Source of the DNA: JAIUNP01 sp020161975
GTDB taxonomy: Bacteria > Pseudomonadota > Alphaproteobacteria > Rhizobiales > Beijerinckiaceae
Length of the DNA: 64,000 bases
Reading direction: 5' to 3'
NCBI GenBank assembly: GCA_036745275.1
Contig: DAIOGK010000007.1
Span: forward strand, 1 to 64,000
Shown: positions 6,725 to 15,386 of the stretch, piece after piece
How positions within the stretch are numbered: the first letter of the stretch is position 1
Layout of the letters: each line of letters starts with the position of its first letter
The notes under the pieces: model-generated
Seen by the model: only the letters and a program-made list of their open reading frames with translations
Databases searched by the model: none
Told to the model about the DNA's origin: nothing
Translations under genes and position numbers: made by a program

Positions 6725-8770
6725 TCAGGCGCTCTTGAGCAGATCGCCAAGGCGACCCTTTGCCGAGGAATAGAGTTTTTCCATATGTTCGAGGCGCTGG
6801 TGGGCGTTCATGTCCGCCATGGCCTTTTCCTTGGCCGCTGCGTCGTCGCTGGCAGCTTCCGGTGCAACTGGAACCAGGTCCGTGCTGGCCTGCGGCACCG
6901 GTGCGGTGGCGGCGGCCGGTGCCGGAGCGCCGGTGTTCACCCGGGCGAGCAGCTCCGAATAGGACAGGAAGATCGATTCAAACGACCGGGACATTTCCGC
7001 AAAGCCCTGTGACAGGCCGCTGTCGATCGACCGGCCGAGCGAGCGGATTTCGGTCGTCAGTTCACGTGTCTCGCTCATGGCGCCGATCACGTTTGTTGTC
7101 TCGTTCTGTTTTGTGGCGATTTCCTTCATCGAGGCGGTCATGACGCCAAGCGCCGTGTTGAGCACCTGGGCGATTTCACCAAGCCCCTTGATGAGTGCCG
7201 AATCCATCGACACCGACATCTGCTGGATCTGAGGCGAGGTATCCGGACGGTTGGTCAGTTCGCGGATGCCGCCGGAGAGTTCTCCGCGCAGGTTCGCCAT
7301 GTCCTTGGTAATCTCGGCGTGGATCGAATGGATGTCGCTCAGGGAGCCGGCGAGATCATCGATCTTGGCGTTGGTCTGGCCTTGCGAGGATTGCAGCAGG
7401 CGAGTCAGGCTGGCCTGCATCTGGGCCAGGGTTTCGAGCCGGTCGACCGTTTCGTGCTGGCGCTCCGCGGCCTGATAGGTGCCCTCGTCGAGCTTCTTGA
7501 TGATTTGCTCGGTGTTGGTGCGGGCTTGGCGCAGCGTTTCGAGTTCGCGCATCGCCATGTCCTCGAAGCCGCGCTGGGAGGACATGCGAATCTCCTCCAT
7601 CGTGACCTCGATCTTGTTGAACCCGTCGATCATGCGGTTGGCTTGCGCATAGTCGAGCTGGCGCAGGCTGTTCACATCGTCGCGGATGCCGCCCAGCGCA
7701 GCAATCGCGCGGCGCATGCTGTCCTGCTCGGCCGTCAAGCGCTCCATCTGGGCGCAGGTAGCCATCAGGGCGTCGTTCTCTTCCTTGCGGCGTTCGGCAA
7801 GTTTCATCACCGCATCCGCCGTCTTCTCGAACGTGTGATTGGTCGAGCGCATGGCGGTGATGATGGCGGCGACACCGGGCGAAGCCATGAAGGTCGCATC
7901 CTGCGGCAGGCCATTGGCACCCTCGCCGCCCTCGCCATTGGCGCCGTTTCCGGAGGCGCCGTTGCCGTTGCCGGCCTTCTTGTCGTTCTCGATCTGCGCG
8001 ATGCCGGCGAGCCAGGCCTCGAACTCGGCCTTGATCGCATGGCCGGCGGAGCCGACGAAACGGTTGACGAGACCCAGGACCAGCGAGGTGAACAGGCCGA
8101 AGAGCGAGGCGCCGAAGCCTGTCGCCATGCCGGTCATCGGCGCTTGCAGGTCCTTCAGGAGCTGCTTCATCGCATCGCCCGAGCCGGATTCCGCATTGGC
8201 GAGGCCGCCGATGATACCACCGACCGAACCCACCATTTCCATAAGGCCAATAAAGGTGCCGATGAGGCCGAGGAAGACCAGCAGGCCGCTCATGTATTGC
8301 AGGAGCGAACGGCTCTGGGCATTGGCATGTTCCAATGCTCCGATCAGGGTCTGCATGGTGCCGACGGTGATCTGCATGTGCTTGGTGCGATGCAGTTCCT
8401 CGACGATGATATCGAAGAGGTGCCCGAGCAGTTGCGGATGGGTGAAAACCTCGCCCTTCTCAAGGCAGCGATAGTGCCGCCAGAACGGGTCTTCCTTGGA
8501 GCGTGCCTTGCCTCGCTGGATGTCCGTATAGGCTTCCTGAAGCGCTTCGAACGCGAGACGTTCGTTCGTCATGTTGCGCAGGTCGCGGAAAGCGAGCGCC
8601 GAACCGAAGAAGAAGGTGCCGAAAATCGCGCCGTTCAGGTAAACGTTATGGCTGAAGCCTTCGATAACGAAGTGCCATTGCCAGGCAACGAGCAGCCCCA
8701 GAAACGAGTAGATGACGAGGAACCGGATATACTGGACCCGGATCTGCGAAGACAGAGACGCATTACCCAT
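6725..8770 (-). CDS. MotA/TolQ/ExbB-type proton channel protein with long coiled-coil tail
   Basis: The 681-residue protein has two N-terminal membrane helices (about 14-34 and 44-62), a cytoplasmic helical section, then two more helices at about 157-180 and 215-240. The third contains LGLIGTFIGLM, typical of ExbB/TolQ/MotA/ZorA channels. After the fourth helix comes a Gly/Asn-rich linker (about 266-290), then some 330 residues of predicted coiled coil. That layout matches ZorA and SiiB-like stators better than flagellar MotA. The ATG at 8770 has AAGGGG upstream; the longer frame from 8809 has no good site. It lies between the MotB-like gene and the PilZ gene. Confidence 0.82.
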   Translation of the reverse strand: MGNASLSSQIRVQYIRFLVIYSFLGLLVAWQWHFVIEGFSHNVYLNGAIFGTFFFGSALAFRDLRNMTNERLAFEALQEAYTDIQRGKARSKEDPFWRHYRCLEKGEVFTHPQLLGHLFDIIVEELHRTKHMQITVGTMQTLIGALEHANAQSRSLLQYMSGLLVFLGLIGTFIGLMEMVGSVGGIIGGLANAESGSGDAMKQLLKDLQAPMTGMATGFGASLFGLFTSLVLGLVNRFVGSAGHAIKAEFEAWLAGIAQIENDKKAGNGNGASGNGANGEGGEGANGLPQDATFMASPGVAAIITAMRSTNHTFEKTADAVMKLAERRKEENDALMATCAQMERLTAEQDSMRRAIAALGGIRDDVNSLRQLDYAQANRMIDGFNKIEVTMEEIRMSSQRGFEDMAMRELETLRQARTNTEQIIKKLDEGTYQAAERQHETVDRLETLAQMQASLTRLLQSSQGQTNAKIDDLAGSLSDIHSIHAEITKDMANLRGELSGGIRELTNRPDTSPQIQQMSVSMDSALIKGLGEIAQVLNTALGVMTASMKEIATKQNETTNVIGAMSETRELTTEIRSLGRSIDSGLSQGFAEMSRSFESIFLSYSELLARVNTGAPAPAAATAPVPQASTDLVPVAPEAASDDAAAKEKAMADMNAHQRLEHMEKLYSSAKGRLGDLLKSA

Positions 8771-8783
8771 ACTCAACCCCTTG

Positions 8784-8805
8784 TTCGTCCGAAGGGAAGG
8801 ACGAA
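8784..8805 (-). promoter_or_regulatory. Leader hairpin before the MotA-like gene
   Basis: A perfect 7-bp inverted repeat TTCGTCC/GGACGAA with an 8-nt loop lies in the 111-bp gap upstream of the MotA-like start. It ends immediately next to the AAGGGG ribosome-binding site. About 10 bp further upstream is GATAATTTAA, a possible -10 element, so the gene may have its own promoter and a structured leader. Function is inferred from position only. Confidence 0.35.
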
Positions 8806-8881
8806 GCAACGCCTTAAATTATCCGGTTTGAGGCAACAAAAGGTTAAGCGTGCGCGTCTTTCAGCAGCGAAATTTTAGACA

Positions 8882-9760
8882 TCAGCGGGCAAAAACCCGC
8901 ACGAGTTCACCGTCGGCACCCGACGAATCCTCGATCCGGACGTTCATGATGTCCGGGCTGAAACCGATAGCCATCAGTTGCTTCCTGATCAGCATCGCAC
9001 GATAATAGGCAATGCGCCGCGCTTCGGTCACGCCCATCACGGAGACATCGGCATAACCCTTGATCTCCAGCCGTTTGGCGGCCTTCATCGGTGCGGATTC
9101 GGAGGTGATGGCGTGGAATTCGGATGTTGCCTTGTCATCGAGCTGAACCACGCGCTTCTGGAAGGTCACGGTAATCACGGCGCCTTCACCTGAAAGGACG
9201 GTGCCGGATGCCTTTTCGGCGATGTCGTTGTTGGTGGCGGCCTCGACGCGCTTGTCCTCGATGGTCTTTGAGGGATCCTCATTGATGGGTGAGGGGGGCG
9301 GGCTGAGGTTATATTCGTCCTGCTTCCCGCTAAGTGGCGCCTGACCGGCGGTTGTGCCGGCAAGGTTACCCTTGTTGGATTCGGTCGGATGCGGCGGCGA
9401 AGGCAGCCGGACGTTGCCGTTCAGGCGTTCGGCCGGCGAGGGACGCGACTGGGATTCGCCACGGAGCGGGAATTGGGACGCAAGTTCACCGTCCTTGATC
9501 TCCGACTCTGTCTCGCGCTGCTTCTTGAGCGTCTGGATGACCTGATCGCGGATCTTCTCAAGGCTGCCGGTGCCTGAAATGTCAATCTTGGCAGCTTCGG
9601 CAATCTGCTTGACGATGATTTTGGAGACATTCTGCGACATGGAAAAGATGACCACGCCGAGGATCATCATGATGAAGGTCAGCACCATCGTCATGGAGGT
9701 GAGCGCGTCGACATACCCCGGCCAGTAGTTGTCCTCTTCGCCGCTGCCACCACCCGCCAT
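8882..9760 (-). CDS. MotB/OmpA-like stator partner, peptidoglycan-binding
   Basis: This 292-residue protein has a short N-terminus, one membrane helix at about 17-40 beginning with Asp18 in GYVDALTSM, a periplasmic linker rich in Pro/Asn/Ser, and an OmpA-like C-terminal domain (about 190-290) with the LEIKGYAD and EARRIAYYRAMLIRKQL segments typical of peptidoglycan binding. The Asp at the helix start matches the proton-carrying Asp of MotB. It pairs with the MotA-like product of the next gene. The ATG at 9760 with GAGG upstream is preferred to the TTG at 9766. Confidence 0.8.
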   Translation of the reverse strand: MAGGGSGEEDNYWPGYVDALTSMTMVLTFIMMILGVVIFSMSQNVSKIIVKQIAEAAKIDISGTGSLEKIRDQVIQTLKKQRETESEIKDGELASQFPLRGESQSRPSPAERLNGNVRLPSPPHPTESNKGNLAGTTAGQAPLSGKQDEYNLSPPPSPINEDPSKTIEDKRVEAATNNDIAEKASGTVLSGEGAVITVTFQKRVVQLDDKATSEFHAITSESAPMKAAKRLEIKGYADVSVMGVTEARRIAYYRAMLIRKQLMAIGFSPDIMNVRIEDSSGADGELVRVFAR

Positions 9761-9915
9761 TGCCAATCCTCACAACGCATCCTGTGCTACGCGACACAGG
9801 CACCAACCTGCTGTTTACGCGTCAAGATTGCAAAATTCGTTAATTGTATCGGTCTGGAATCACGGGAATTGCTTCAAGTGCGGAAAGGAAATGACAGGTC
9901 CTCTCCCCTCCGGCG

Positions 9916-12498
9916 TCAGGCCGCCTGCTGGTTCAGCCGCTGAAGAACCTCGGCCTTTGGGCCGTCGGCAACGATCCGTCCGTTGTCCATCCAGATGATC
10001 CGGTCGACCAGCGACAGGAGCGGTGCCCGGTGGGTTGCCACAATGAGGGTCTTGTTCGCCACCACATCGCGCAGTTCACGCACAATGCTGGCTTCAAGCG
10101 CGTTGTCCATGGCCGCAGTCGGCTCGTCGAGCACGAACACCGGTGAATCCTCGACCAGAATGCGGGCCATCGCGACCGCCTGGCGCTCTCCGCCCGAGAG
10201 GCGTTCACCGCGCGAGCCGACGCGCAGACCGTAGCCGGCGGGATTGCGCGCGGCAAAGTCCTTGACGCCGGTGATCGTCACGGCCCGCTCAAAGTTGGCC
10301 TGCTTCATCTTTTCGAGGCCAAAGCAGATATTTGCCTGAAGCGTATCGTCGAACAGCACACTGTCCTGCCGCATGAAGCCGATGATCCGGCGCAGGGCGC
10401 GAGGCGAGACCTGGCGCATGTCCTTGCTGTCAAGAAGGATCGTGCCTTCCGAAGGATCGTGCAGGCGCAGGATCAGACGAAGCAACGTGCTCTTGCCACT
10501 GCCGACGCGGCCAATCAGCCCGATTTTCTCGCCAGGACGAATCTCCAGCGTGATGTTTTCGAGGTTCGGTGCCTGTTCGCCCGGATAGCTGAACCGGACG
10601 TTGTGCATTTGCAGGTGCCCGGCAAGCGGCGTTTCCTCGCGCACTTCAGAGGCATCGCCCGCGTTTTCCTGTGGCAGGGTGAACATGCGCTGGATCATCT
10701 GGGCCGAGGTCGAAAGTTGATGGGCCCGGTGCAGATAGGTCATCAACTGGCTGATCGGGGTCATCATGCGGCCGATCAACAGAACCGAGGCAGACATGGC
10801 GCCGATGGTCATCGAGCCCGTCGAAATCTCGTAAACCGCGATGATCATCGCCAGCACGGTCACCGCCTGGCCGATCACGATGGACGCCTGGCCGGAGAAA
10901 TTGCCCTGAAGGCGGTTGAGGTGGCTTGCGAAACTCGATGCGTCCACCAGACGCTCCCAGCGCCGCAGCAGCATCCGCTCCGAACCGGTCGTCTTGACGG
11001 TCTCAAGCGTTCCGAGCGTCTCCAGCAGCGCATTGGTCTGGGTGCCGACATAGCGCGAATGCTTGCGCGCAGCATCCTCGCCGAGATGGGTGATGAGATG
11101 CAGGCCGGCCAGTGCCACGGCACCGATAATCGGCGCAAGGGCGACGAGGCCGCCGATGGAATAGATCAACACTGCGGCGAGAAGGAAGAACGGCAGGTCG
11201 ACGGCGATGCCGATCAGCAGCGAGGGGACGACATGGCAGAGCGCCTCGACTTCGCGCATTCCCGCGCTGATGCCACCGGAAACACTGGGAATGTCCTGCA
11301 TCCGGCCATGGACGATGCGGCTGTAAAGCTGGGCCTGGAGGGTCGTCGAGGTGGTAAGGCCCACTGAGTCGAGCAGCTTCATCCGGATGTAGCGCAGGGC
11401 GAAATCCGCGCCGAGGATGATCACCACGCCGATCGAGAGCGCCCAGAGCGTTTCCCAGGCCATGTGTGGCACGACGCGATCATAGACCGCCATGGAAAAG
11501 AGGGGCAGGGCGAAGGTGAACAGGTTGGAAAGAACCGTTGCCAGCGCCAATTGCCAGAGCAGCGGGCGCTGGGTCGCCAGCATCTCCCGCGTGATGATGC
11601 CAAAAATGCCTGCGAGCCGCCGCTTGTCTGGCGGAGGCTGTTCGGAGGTTGTGCCAATGGCCGGCTCCGGCGCCGGAGTGGCCCGGGGGCGGACAAAGAA
11701 GACGACGCCGGAAGCGATGGCCTGCAAGCTGGACAGGCTGACGGAACGGATGCTGCCGCCCACGCGGGCCAGCAAGGTGTGCTTGTCCGGGCGACCGACC
11801 AGCACATGACTGCCGCCCGTCCGGTCAAGTGCGATGCAGGGGAAGTCTTTCTCGGTCAGCCGGTTCAGGGACTTTTCGGCATAGGAGACATCCACACCGC
11901 GATCGGCGGCGGCGGCCTTCAACTCCTCGGGCGTTGCAATGTCGCCGGGTCCGCGATGGGCCGCATCGGAGGCGCGGCCATTGCGAAACCAGCTCGCCGC
12001 AAGTGCGCGGACATCGGCCAGGAGGTTGTTGCCTTTCAGCGGGACATTCGGCCCGTCTTCGGCGGGTGTGTCGGCAACTGTCGGATCAGAAACAGCTTCT
12101 GCCGCTGGCGCCGGCGTTTCGGCATTGTCCGAAGGGCTTTGCTCTGCCGCGATGGGTTGCGGCGGCTCTTCGGGGCGTGGCCGGTCGCCCGTGCGCATCT
12201 CGATTTCGGTGACGAGTTTGTGGATGCTGTCTGTCATGGTCTCGAAAGCGTGGCGGGGCATTTGGCCGCCGCCTGGCGCTGTCGCCATGCTTTCGAGTTC
12301 GTTCAGTGCGGCCTCAACCTCGCGGGCGAGCGGCGCGGGTTCGTCTTTTGCCGGCGTGGTGCCGGTCCTTGCGGCGTCAAGCGCGTCTGCTTCCGAAGCT
12401 GTCGCTGCGGCGGGCTCGGCATTGCCCTGCCGCCAGCGATATGCCTTCGGTTCGAGGCGGGTCTTCAGATCCTGGAACAGGGTTTTCGCTTCGGCCAT
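9916..12498 (-). CDS. Type I secretion ABC transporter (LapB/HlyB type)
   Basis: The 860-residue inner-membrane exporter energises secretion of a protein substrate across both membranes. Residues 1 to about 150 are Ala/Pro/Glu-rich and look disordered. A C39-peptidase-like domain without a catalytic Cys follows (about 165-270), ending in VVFFVRPRA, as in LapB-type exporters. Six membrane helices cover about 310-590. The nucleotide-binding domain has Walker A GRVGSGKST, signature LSGGERQ and Walker B VFVLDEP. The divergent HlyD-type adaptor gene and downstream stator genes suggest one functional unit. No outer-membrane pore or substrate gene is nearby. Confidence 0.9.
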   Translation of the reverse strand: MAEAKTLFQDLKTRLEPKAYRWRQGNAEPAAATASEADALDAARTGTTPAKDEPAPLAREVEAALNELESMATAPGGGQMPRHAFETMTDSIHKLVTEIEMRTGDRPRPEEPPQPIAAEQSPSDNAETPAPAAEAVSDPTVADTPAEDGPNVPLKGNNLLADVRALAASWFRNGRASDAAHRGPGDIATPEELKAAAADRGVDVSYAEKSLNRLTEKDFPCIALDRTGGSHVLVGRPDKHTLLARVGGSIRSVSLSSLQAIASGVVFFVRPRATPAPEPAIGTTSEQPPPDKRRLAGIFGIITREMLATQRPLLWQLALATVLSNLFTFALPLFSMAVYDRVVPHMAWETLWALSIGVVIILGADFALRYIRMKLLDSVGLTTSTTLQAQLYSRIVHGRMQDIPSVSGGISAGMREVEALCHVVPSLLIGIAVDLPFFLLAAVLIYSIGGLVALAPIIGAVALAGLHLITHLGEDAARKHSRYVGTQTNALLETLGTLETVKTTGSERMLLRRWERLVDASSFASHLNRLQGNFSGQASIVIGQAVTVLAMIIAVYEISTGSMTIGAMSASVLLIGRMMTPISQLMTYLHRAHQLSTSAQMIQRMFTLPQENAGDASEVREETPLAGHLQMHNVRFSYPGEQAPNLENITLEIRPGEKIGLIGRVGSGKSTLLRLILRLHDPSEGTILLDSKDMRQVSPRALRRIIGFMRQDSVLFDDTLQANICFGLEKMKQANFERAVTITGVKDFAARNPAGYGLRVGSRGERLSGGERQAVAMARILVEDSPVFVLDEPTAAMDNALEASIVRELRDVVANKTLIVATHRAPLLSLVDRIIWMDNGRIVADGPKAEVLQRLNQQAA

Positions 12499-12610
12499 GG
12501 ACGGGTTCCGCGGGCTGGCGCAGCAAGCAGCCAGTTAAAAAATGAATACCTCCGAGTAGTGAGGCCCCTTGCTTAACAAGCCGTAAACCTTCCTCGTGTC
12601 AGATCGGCGC
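12499..12610. promoter_or_regulatory. Divergent promoter region between the ABC exporter and HlyD genes
   Basis: The gap of about 110 bp separates the divergent starts of the exporter and adaptor genes and is less GC-rich than its surroundings (GTTAAAAAATGAATA and TTAACAAGCCGTAAA). A small inverted repeat CTTG-CTTAA-CAAG lies at 12568-12580. Promoters for both directions must lie here or within the gene starts; no clear -35/-10 pair was identified. Confidence 0.45.
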
Positions 12611-13945
12611 ATGACCGATATCAAGCCTGCTTCCCCGCCCAAGGATACTGCTTCGCCGCTTGGGGAACTGCCCTATCCGCGACAGTGCGACCGCATCGCC
12701 ACCCGTTCGCAGCGGCTGTTCGTCTCGACTGCCTTTGCCAGCGTTGCGGCGTTTCTGGTCTGGGCGCAGATGACGGAGCTGGAAAAGGTCACGCGCGGGA
12801 CAGGGCGCGTGATTCCGCAGTCGCAGAACCAGGTTGTCCAGCATTTCGAGGGCGGTATCGTTCAGGAAATTCTGGTCCGCGAAGGTGATCGCGTCGAGAA
12901 GGGGGCGGTCCTGCTCCGGGTCGAAAACAGCTTCCAGCGAGCAGAGCTTTTGCAGGCCCAGCTTGAGATCCGGGCCAAGACCTTGCGCATCTGGCGCCTT
13001 GATGCGGAGATCAACGGTGCGTCGAGTTTTACGCTCGGGCCCGAGCTGACGGGTAACCTCAATCGGCTCTATGAGCGCGAGGTCGGGCTGTTTGAAACCC
13101 GCAAGAAAACGCTGTCCGAACAATTGCTGATCCTCGAAGACCAGTCGAGACAGAAGGAAATCGAGATTTCCGAGCAGAAGTCGCGCTGGAAAAACACGTC
13201 CCGCGAACGCGAACTCGTCTTGCAGCGTGTCACCAGCCTCCGGCGGCTGGTCAATGTCGGGGCTGTCTCGGCCAACGAACTCCTCGACAACGAACGCATC
13301 CTGCAACAAATCGAGGGCAAGATCTCCGATTTGACCCATGACATTCCGAAAACCGAGGCGGCGATGAGCGAGATTGCCCGTCGGCGGACGGAGACGGTGC
13401 TGCGCTTCCGAACCGAGGCGGAGAAGGAGCGCGCCGACAACGAATTGCAGATCGCCAAGCTTACCGAAACCGTCAATGCGATGAAGGACCGGTCCGAACG
13501 TTCGGATGTCGTTGCGCCGATTGCCGGCACCGTGAACAAACTCAACGTCACGACGGTGGGCGGTGTCGTGAAATCGGGCGAGCCGCTTGGCACCATCGTG
13601 CCGATCGACACCTCGATCGCGGTGGAGGCCCGTATCCAGCCGAAAGACCGCGCCGAAGTCTGGCCGGGCCTGAACGCGGTGGTGAAGATCAGCGCCTATG
13701 ACTTTTCCGTCTACGGCGGGCTGAAGGGCAAGGTCGTGGAGGTTTCCCCTGATGCGCTGCAGGACGAAAAGGGCCAGCCCTATTTCCGGATGCGGCTGGA
13801 AGCAACAGGTTCCAACTTTGGTCCGGATCGGCCGGTGGTGCCGGGCATGGTCGCGGACGTCGACATCCTGTCGGGCCGCCGCACGATCATGGAAACGCTG
13901 ATCCGCCCCGTGAAGGTGCTGCGCGACAACGCCCTTCGGCAGTAA
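12611..13945 (+). CDS. HlyD-family periplasmic adaptor of the type I secretion system
   Basis: This membrane fusion protein links the ABC exporter to an outer-membrane channel. It has a cytoplasmic N-terminus, one membrane helix (about residues 36-53), then the barrel half beginning TRGTGRVIPQSQ and the VQHFEGGIVQEILVREGD biotinyl-lipoyl-like motif that defines type I secretion adaptors. A long coiled-coil hairpin covers about 110-290. The second barrel half includes VVAPIAGTVN, and the end resembles LapC/PrtE. The ATG at 12611 is used; a GTG at 12596 would add five residues and neither has a strong ribosome-binding site. It ends 2 bp from the convergent oxygenase gene. Confidence 0.9.
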   Translation: MTDIKPASPPKDTASPLGELPYPRQCDRIATRSQRLFVSTAFASVAAFLVWAQMTELEKVTRGTGRVIPQSQNQVVQHFEGGIVQEILVREGDRVEKGAVLLRVENSFQRAELLQAQLEIRAKTLRIWRLDAEINGASSFTLGPELTGNLNRLYEREVGLFETRKKTLSEQLLILEDQSRQKEIEISEQKSRWKNTSRERELVLQRVTSLRRLVNVGAVSANELLDNERILQQIEGKISDLTHDIPKTEAAMSEIARRRTETVLRFRTEAEKERADNELQIAKLTETVNAMKDRSERSDVVAPIAGTVNKLNVTTVGGVVKSGEPLGTIVPIDTSIAVEARIQPKDRAEVWPGLNAVVKISAYDFSVYGGLKGKVVEVSPDALQDEKGQPYFRMRLEATGSNFGPDRPVVPGMVADVDILSGRRTIMETLIRPVKVLRDNALRQ

Positions 13946-13947
13946 GG

Positions 13948-14892
13948 TTACACCTTGGCGAGGCGCCGGCGCGCCTCGTCGAACTCGCGTTTCATCCGCG
14001 CCACGAGATCGGACACCGGCAGGATATCCTTCGTGTCGGCAACACCATGGCCTGCGGACCAGACATCGCGCCAGGCCTTCGCCTCGGCTCCCATGTCGAT
14101 CTTGTGCGTTTTGGGATCAACCTCCGGCAGGTTCTTGGGGTCGAGACCAATGGAGCGCAGCGAGGGCCCCAGGAAATTGGCGGGAATACCGGAAACGGCG
14201 GGGGTATAGACGATATCGCTGATCGATGACTGCGTGATCATCTCGCGATAGCCGGCCACGGCATTCGATTCCTCGGTGGCGATGAAGCGGGTGCCCATGT
14301 AAGCGAAGTCGGCCCCGGCAGCGATGGCAGCAGCCACCTGCGCACCGTTCGACATGGCGCCGGAGAGGATGATCGGTCCATCGAAGATCCGTCGGATCTC
14401 GGCGATCAGCGCGAAAGGATTGGCGGTGCCGGCATGACCTCCGGCACCCGCTGCGACGAGGATCAGGCCATCAACCCCCGCTGCAATCGCCTTTTCCGCG
14501 TGGCGTCGGTTAGTGACATCGTGAAAGACCTTGCCGCCATAGCTATGGATGGCTTCGACGATCATGGGAACGGCGCCAAGCGAGGTGATGACCAGCGGCA
14601 CCTGTTCCTGAACCGTTGCGCGGACATCAGCCTCCAGCCGCGTGTTGGAAGGATGGACGATGAGGTTGACGCCAAAAATCGCACTGTCTGGCGGAAGGTC
14701 CGCGTTGGCCGCGCGAATTTCGCGGACCCACTCGACATAGCCTTCGGTCGTGCGCTGGTTAAGCGCAGGAAAGGTGCCGATAACACCGGCACGGACGCAT
14801 GCGCTGACCAGTTTTGGTCCGCTGACCAGGAACATCGGCGCGGCGATCACGGGGAGCGCCAGTTTCCAGCCGCAGGTGTGTAGTCCCGTCAT
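13948..14892 (-). CDS. Nitronate monooxygenase / NAD(P)H-dependent flavin oxidoreductase
   Basis: The 314-residue protein is a TIM-barrel FMN enzyme of the 2-nitropropane dioxygenase family. Visible markers are the N-terminal PVIAAPMFLVSGPKLVSA segment, the DVTNRRHAEKAIAAGVDGLILVAAGAGGHAG phosphate-binding region and the AAGADFAYMGTRFIAT motif. The family oxidises alkyl nitronates, but many members have other or unknown substrates. GGGGAG precedes the ATG. It is followed on the same strand by unrelated housekeeping genes. Confidence 0.88.
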   Translation of the reverse strand: MTGLHTCGWKLALPVIAAPMFLVSGPKLVSACVRAGVIGTFPALNQRTTEGYVEWVREIRAANADLPPDSAIFGVNLIVHPSNTRLEADVRATVQEQVPLVITSLGAVPMIVEAIHSYGGKVFHDVTNRRHAEKAIAAGVDGLILVAAGAGGHAGTANPFALIAEIRRIFDGPIILSGAMSNGAQVAAAIAAGADFAYMGTRFIATEESNAVAGYREMITQSSISDIVYTPAVSGIPANFLGPSLRSIGLDPKNLPEVDPKTHKIDMGAEAKAWRDVWSAGHGVADTKDILPVSDLVARMKREFDEARRRLAKV

Positions 14893-14919
14893 CGAACGCT
14901 CCCCAATCTCAGATTTGGT

Positions 14920-15351
14920 TTACTTGTGACCTATTCCAAGCCGGTGGGCAAGGGTGCGAAATGACCACTTTTGTGTTTTTTGCGGTTCAGGGGATGGCGG
15001 ATGTGCGTGGATCGCCCGAGTGACGGCCAATTGTGCGGCGGACTTCGGCAGCTTTTCTGCAATGCCCATCAGTTGTTCGCGCCGGAGCATCTCATCGAAA
15101 ACATCCTGCGGCTTAATCCCGGCATCGGCCCAGAGCACAGCAAGATTGTAAAGGACGTCGGCGCTTTCCTCGATGGTTGCCTTGCGGTCCCGCAGGATTG
15201 CCTCATGCCCCACTTCGACGGCTTCCTCTGCAAGTTTCTTGGCGATCTTGGTCGTACCGTCCCGCATCAGCTTGGCGGTGCGCGACTGGGGAGCGTCGTG
15301 CCGCTTGGCTTTCAGAATGGACTCATACAGTCGCTGGATCGAATCGGACAT
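14920..15351 (-). CDS. Phosphoribosyl-ATP diphosphatase-like protein (HisE/MazG family)
   Basis: The 143-residue all-helical protein carries the metal-binding pattern of the HisE/MazG superfamily: KKLAEEAVEVGHEA near residues 38-51 and EESADVLYNLAVLWAD near 61-76. The similarity is closest to HisE, which hydrolyses phosphoribosyl-ATP in histidine synthesis. No other his gene is nearby, and it sits next to rppH, so it may be a second HisE-like pyrophosphohydrolase with a different nucleotide substrate. The basic C-terminal 30 residues are beyond the usual HisE end. Confidence 0.72.
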   Translation of the reverse strand: MSDSIQRLYESILKAKRHDAPQSRTAKLMRDGTTKIAKKLAEEAVEVGHEAILRDRKATIEESADVLYNLAVLWADAGIKPQDVFDEMLRREQLMGIAEKLPKSAAQLAVTRAIHAHPPSPEPQKTQKWSFRTLAHRLGIGHK

Positions 15352-15386
15352 GGCATCGGCAGGCTATGGGGATGGTTTGGCCCATG

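Noticed and set aside
7319..8878. 519-residue plus-strand frame opposite the MotA-like gene
   Set aside because: Antisense to a gene with membrane helices and coiled coil in the expected frame; the product is repetitive Gly/Asp/His/Arg-rich.
10459..11367. 302-residue plus-strand frame opposite the ABC exporter
   Set aside because: Shadow of the exporter's membrane and ATPase domains.
12596..12610. GTG start for the HlyD gene
   Set aside because: Not excluded, but it lacks a ribosome-binding site and adds only five residues; the ATG at 12611 was used.
6283..13945. Zorya phage-defence system
   Set aside because: The stator pair is ZorAB-like in layout, but no zorC, zorD or zorE helicase or nuclease gene is adjacent, and the neighbours are secretion genes.
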